The notes under the pieces were generated by a model. It worked only from the letters and a program-made list of their open reading frames with translations. It searched no databases and was not told the origin of the DNA. A stretch of DNA of 44,988 bases from Bacillota bacterium. Its GTDB lineage: Bacteria; Bacillota; Dethiobacteria; Dethiobacterales; Dethiobacteraceae. The position numbers and the translations under genes are program-made. This document shows, piece by piece, positions 42,274 to 44,988 of this stretch; the stretch's first letter is position 1, and each line of letters opens with the position of its first letter. Where the stretch lies: positions 1 to 44,988 of the forward strand of contig JAAYMK010000076.1 in assembly GCA_012521405.1 (NCBI GenBank), read 5' to 3'.

Positions 42274-43713
42274 ATGAAAATGTTAATTGGCGGGCAAAAA
42301 GTTGCCTCAAGCTCCGGTGAAGAAATTAAGGTAATTAATCCGGCTACACAGGAATTACTTGATACTGTTCCCTCGGCCACCAAGGATGACGTGGACCGCT
42401 GTTTGGAAATAGCACAGGAAGGGAAAAAAGCATGGAGCTCCGTTCCCACATATGAAAGGGCCTCCATTTTAAAAAAATGTGCGCAAGCCATTTTAGAGCA
42501 CGAAAATGAACTTGTGGAGCTGTTAAGTAAAGAATCTGGCAAACCCCTTTATGTGGCCAGAAATGAAGTGCATGACGCAGCGGTAAAATTTGAAAGCTAC
42601 GCGGAAAAAGTAAATCATACTTATGGTGCAGTTATGCCCGATGTACAACCGGGTGCGGAAAAAGATATTGTTTTTACCCGGCGCGAACCTTTAGGGGTAG
42701 TAGTGTGCATCACTCCTTTTAATTATCCTTTAATCCTGGCCACGCAAAAAATCGGCCCCGCTTTGGCGGCCGGCAATGCCGTCATCTTGAAACCGGCCAC
42801 AGACAATCCCCTTGCCCTCATCCGCATGTGTGAAATTATGCTGGCATGCGGCATTCCCGGTAATGCCCTCCAAGTGGTAACCGGCAGGGGATCTACCTTG
42901 GGAAAATGGTTGGTATCCACGCCCAAAATTAATGCTGTAAGTTTAACCGGCAGTACAGAAGTGGGCCTGGAAATTAATAATTATGCCGCACCTTATTTGC
43001 ACAAAGTTTTCCTGGAGCTGGGCGGTAATGACGCATTTATCATTTTTGCTGATGCCGACCTTGATCTGGCCGTCAATGAAGCTATGACCAGAATCTACAA
43101 TAGCGGCCAAACATGTATGGCGCCTAAGAGATTTTTGGTGCAAAGCGGCATCAAGGACGCTTTTGTACGCAAATTGATTGACAAATTGGCTGAAGTGATT
43201 GTGGGTGATCCTGTGGATGAAAAGACACAAATGGGCAGTCTCATCAGCGAAAAAGCGGCAAAAAGGGTAGAGGAACAAGTTAACCTCACAATTAAGCAAG
43301 GCGCCAAATTAATGTATGGCGGAAAAAGATTTAATCATGCCTTTTATCAACCTACAGTCTTAGTTGATGTGACGCCGGACATGGACGTGGCGCGAGATAT
43401 GGAAGTCTTTGGCCCTGTTTTCCCTGTTATTGAATTTACCACGCGAGAAGCAGCTGTAAAGATTGCCAATAATTCTATTTACGGCTTAAGCGGCGGTGTC
43501 TTTACTTCTGATTTAAATAATGCCATGCTTACGGCAGCAGCTTTGGAAACCGGAACAGTGGCCATAAACGGCAGCAGTCTTTACAGCAATTTGGAAATAC
43601 CTTTCGGCGGTTACAAAATGAGCGGTTTAGGCCGGGAAGGTACCTCCTGCAGCATTGAAGATATGAGCCAAGTAAAAAATTATGTCCTCAAAGCTGTATT
43701 ACAAAACAGGTAA
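42274..43713 (+). CDS. NAD(P)-dependent aldehyde dehydrogenase
   Basis: An ALDH-superfamily enzyme of 479 residues oxidising an aldehyde to the acid (or to an acyl intermediate). The nucleotide-binding region has VVCITPFNYPLILATQKIGPALAAGNAVILKPA and LTGSTEVGLEI. The general base Glu lies in FLELGGNDAFI, the nucleophilic Cys in YNSGQTCMAPKRF, and the C-terminal PFGGYKMSGLGREG is standard. Motifs fit the broad GapN/succinate-semialdehyde/lactaldehyde dehydrogenase group; the substrate cannot be set. The ATG at 42274 follows AAAGGAG with eight bases between; the frame is open 15 codons further but without a site. Monocistronic, ended by a hairpin. Confidence 0.94.
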   Translation: MKMLIGGQKVASSSGEEIKVINPATQELLDTVPSATKDDVDRCLEIAQEGKKAWSSVPTYERASILKKCAQAILEHENELVELLSKESGKPLYVARNEVHDAAVKFESYAEKVNHTYGAVMPDVQPGAEKDIVFTRREPLGVVVCITPFNYPLILATQKIGPALAAGNAVILKPATDNPLALIRMCEIMLACGIPGNALQVVTGRGSTLGKWLVSTPKINAVSLTGSTEVGLEINNYAAPYLHKVFLELGGNDAFIIFADADLDLAVNEAMTRIYNSGQTCMAPKRFLVQSGIKDAFVRKLIDKLAEVIVGDPVDEKTQMGSLISEKAAKRVEEQVNLTIKQGAKLMYGGKRFNHAFYQPTVLVDVTPDMDVARDMEVFGPVFPVIEFTTREAAVKIANNSIYGLSGGVFTSDLNNAMLTAAALETGTVAINGSSLYSNLEIPFGGYKMSGLGREGTSCSIEDMSQVKNYVLKAVLQNR

Positions 43714-43732
43714 AATTATTTGCGGCAAGAAA

Positions 43733-43774
43733 AAAGATGGCTTTTGGGCTGAAATTCCCGGAAGCCATCTTTCC
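43733..43774 (+). terminator. Terminator of the aldehyde dehydrogenase gene
   Basis: AAAGATGGCTT (43733-43743) pairs with AAGCCATCTTT (43762-43772), with an inner GGG/CCC in the loop. The T-run is short, so strength is moderate; it lies between convergent genes. Confidence 0.7.
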
Positions 43775-43800
43775 GTTAAGCACTGAATTGTTTTTTGCTT

Positions 43801-44670
43801 CTATTCGTTTTTAAGCGGTTCTACATGAACCAATACCTGCACCTTTTGCTTTAAGACGTTTCTAATTTTATCTTCAATTTCATGCATTAATTCATGACAT
43901 TCTTCCACGCTTAAATCATGTTCTGTAACGATATGCATGTCAATATGCATATCGTGTTTACTTCCCCTGCTGCGAATATTATGCACATCTTTTACTTTTT
44001 CAAAACTCATGACAATCCTGCCTATTTCTTCAGGATCCACCACAGCTCTGTCCAGCAGGATATCACCGTTGTCACACAAAATTTGATAGGCGGCAAAAAG
44101 GATAAAACCGGCAACAACTAAAGAAACCAGGGGATCAATAATGGGTGGCAAACCCATTTTAACACCAACAAGCGTTAAAAGCACACCTAAAGAGATATAA
44201 ATATCGCTTTTTGTATGCAATGAATCTGAAATTAGGATTTGACTGTTTAATGCCTCGCCTTTATTATGTTCATATCTACTGACGAAAACATTTACACATA
44301 AAGTTAAAAGCAGGATTAAGATACTTTCTAACGTAACCTCCGGTGTGATGGGGTTAATAAACCTGCTGACGGCATCGATGACAATTTTTCCTCCCAGCAC
44401 AAACAGCATCCCGGCAATCACCAATCCCGCCAACATCTCAAATTTACTGTGACCGTAAGGATGATCTTCGTCCACAGGTTGGGAAGCGAAATGTATACCA
44501 ATTAAACCGACAATATTAGATGAACCGTCCGTAATGGAATGAAAGCCATCAGCTGTCATACTTGCACTTTTAATCATCACTCCCACGATAATTTTCAGCG
44601 CCGCCACAAGCAGATTGATAAATAATATTGTCCACAGCACCTGCTTTACTTTGCGATAATTTTTCTTCAT
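43801..44670 (-). CDS. Cation diffusion facilitator (CDF) metal exporter
   Basis: A 289-residue proton-driven exporter of divalent metal (Zn, Fe, Mn, Co or similar). Six transmembrane helices in the first 200 residues are followed by a cytoplasmic regulatory domain. The transport-site motifs are ADGFHSITDGSSN in helix 2 (D and H-x3-D, with HPYGHSKFEMLAG after it) and SDSLHTKSDIYISLG in helix 5. The C-terminal domain holds several His (SKHDMHIDMHIV, ECHELMHE), likely metal sensors. The ATG at 44670 was chosen with GGTGG close ahead; TTG 44688 is an alternative. A consensus sigma-A promoter and a hairpin lie upstream, suggesting regulated or strong expression. The metal cannot be assigned. Confidence 0.92.
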   Translation of the reverse strand: MKKNYRKVKQVLWTILFINLLVAALKIIVGVMIKSASMTADGFHSITDGSSNIVGLIGIHFASQPVDEDHPYGHSKFEMLAGLVIAGMLFVLGGKIVIDAVSRFINPITPEVTLESILILLLTLCVNVFVSRYEHNKGEALNSQILISDSLHTKSDIYISLGVLLTLVGVKMGLPPIIDPLVSLVVAGFILFAAYQILCDNGDILLDRAVVDPEEIGRIVMSFEKVKDVHNIRSRGSKHDMHIDMHIVTEHDLSVEECHELMHEIEDKIRNVLKQKVQVLVHVEPLKNE

Positions 44671-44700
44671 GAAGCCACCATCTTTCAAAATACAATAAAA

Positions 44701-44727
44701 TCTGTGAAACTAAGGCAGTTCCACAGA
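44701..44727. promoter_or_regulatory. Inverted repeat in the CDF leader
   Basis: TCTGTG-a-AACT (44701-44711) pairs with AGTT-c-CACAGA (44717-44727), an 11-base stem with one mismatch and a 5-base loop. On the minus strand it is in the 5' untranslated region about 30 bases before the CDF start. It could be an operator or a leader hairpin. It does not match the NiCo or yybP-ykoY riboswitch cores by eye. Confidence 0.4.
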
Positions 44728-44810
44728 TCATATTTCCGCTTGCATACACATCCCCTTGACAGCAGAAAAGACACTACTGACAAATTATACTGGAATTGTT
44801 CCGTACCCCA

Positions 44811-44840
44811 ATTATAAGCCACCCACAATAAAACTGTCAA
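44811..44840 (-). promoter_or_regulatory. Consensus sigma-A promoter of the CDF gene
   Basis: On the minus strand a perfect TTGACA (44835-44840) and a perfect TATAAT (44811-44816) are 18 bases apart. The predicted transcript starts near 44804, giving a leader of about 130 bases. A short palindrome, GGAAcaaTTCC (44792-44802), sits right at the start site and could be an operator. Confidence 0.75.
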
Positions 44841-44876
44841 TTTAAATATGGCAGTGCGGAGAGGGAGGAAGAGTTA

Positions 44877-44988
44877 ATGTACAGTTTTATCGAGAAGGGG
44901 AAAAAAATGATTTTACAATATTATAAGCCTGTTTTAAAAACAGCCGGCTTAATCTTGGGCGTCATTTTTGCCATTCCCTTTTTCTTTA
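44877..44988 (+). CDS. Start of a membrane protein, cut by window edge
   Basis: The last 112 bases encode an open frame beginning MYSFIEKGKKMILQYYKPVLK and entering a hydrophobic helix (AGLILGVIFAIPFFF). The ATG at 44877 has GGAGG eight bases before it; a second in-frame ATG at 44907 also has a G-rich site. A TrkH-type potassium transporter is one possible identity, but 37 residues are too few to decide. It is divergent from the CDF gene. Confidence 0.5.
   Translation, partial: MYSFIEKGKKMILQYYKPVLKTAGLILGVIFAIPFFF

Noticed and set aside
44671-44810. NiCo or manganese riboswitch before the CDF exporter
   Set aside because: The conserved core sequences of these classes are not seen by eye; only a simple hairpin is present.

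Overview
The window is about 45 kb of moderately AT-rich DNA. It looks like the chromosome of an anaerobic, spore-forming-type Firmicute (class Clostridia, Peptococcaceae-like). The signs are strong GGAGG-type ribosome-binding sites with several TTG and GTG starts, an S-layer-homology (SLH) envelope protein, an ECF-type pantothenate transporter gene next to a type II pantothenate kinase gene, a NiaR niacin repressor, an Opp peptide transporter, a YhaO/YhaN nuclease pair and class M sirtuins. I see no rRNA, tRNA, CRISPR array, insertion sequence or phage gene. Most genes lie on the minus strand.

Layout. 1-7.1 kb: proA (cut by the left edge), a SnoaL/NTF2-like protein, carB without carA beside it, and an overlapping panT-coaW pair for coenzyme A supply. 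7.2-11.4 kb: a three-gene MacAB-like ABC export operon (ATPase, internally duplicated membrane-fusion protein, FtsX-type permease) whose upstream region has the long-spacer, palindrome-in-spacer promoter layout of MerR-family targets. 11.4-17.1 kb: a complete opp operon in the order B-C-D-F-A. 17.3-20.9 kb: the yhaO-yhaN nuclease/ATPase pair. 21.1-23.4 kb: an iron-dependent alcohol dehydrogenase preceded by an unusual 245-base leader with interlocked inverted repeats, then a DUF6904-like protein. 23.6-26.2 kb: a secreted SLH protein with nine beta-rich repeats.

26.4-29.6 kb is the most interesting block. A thymidylate-synthase-like protein keeps the catalytic and dUMP-binding landmarks at almost exactly the spacing of E. 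coli ThyA. It faces a predicted operon of a YjjG-type nucleotidase, a class M sirtuin (SirTM) and a zinc-type macrodomain hydrolase. SirTM and Zn-macrodomains are known as the writer and eraser of ADP-ribosylation on lipoylated GcvH-L carriers, but no gcvH-L or lplA2 gene is visible here. A second SirTM, very similar and without a macrodomain partner, sits 13 kb away (41.1-42.1 kb).

29.7-38.0 kb: a soluble chemoreceptor-like protein, oligoendopeptidase F, a small membrane protein, an AlkD-type DNA glycosylase, NiaR, and a likely operon of a DUF89 phosphatase, a xylose-isomerase-like TIM barrel and an old-yellow-enzyme/FeS flavoprotein. 38.3-45.0 kb: a metallo-beta-lactamase-fold hydrolase, a double-LysM protein, a MoaF-like protein, the second SirTM, an aldehyde dehydrogenase, a cation-diffusion-facilitator exporter with a consensus sigma-A promoter, and the first codons of a membrane protein cut by the right edge.

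Several genes (NiaR, two SirTMs, Zn-macrodomain, YjjG, DUF89) suggest a regional theme of NAD, ADP-ribose and nucleotide housekeeping. That is inference from gene content only.
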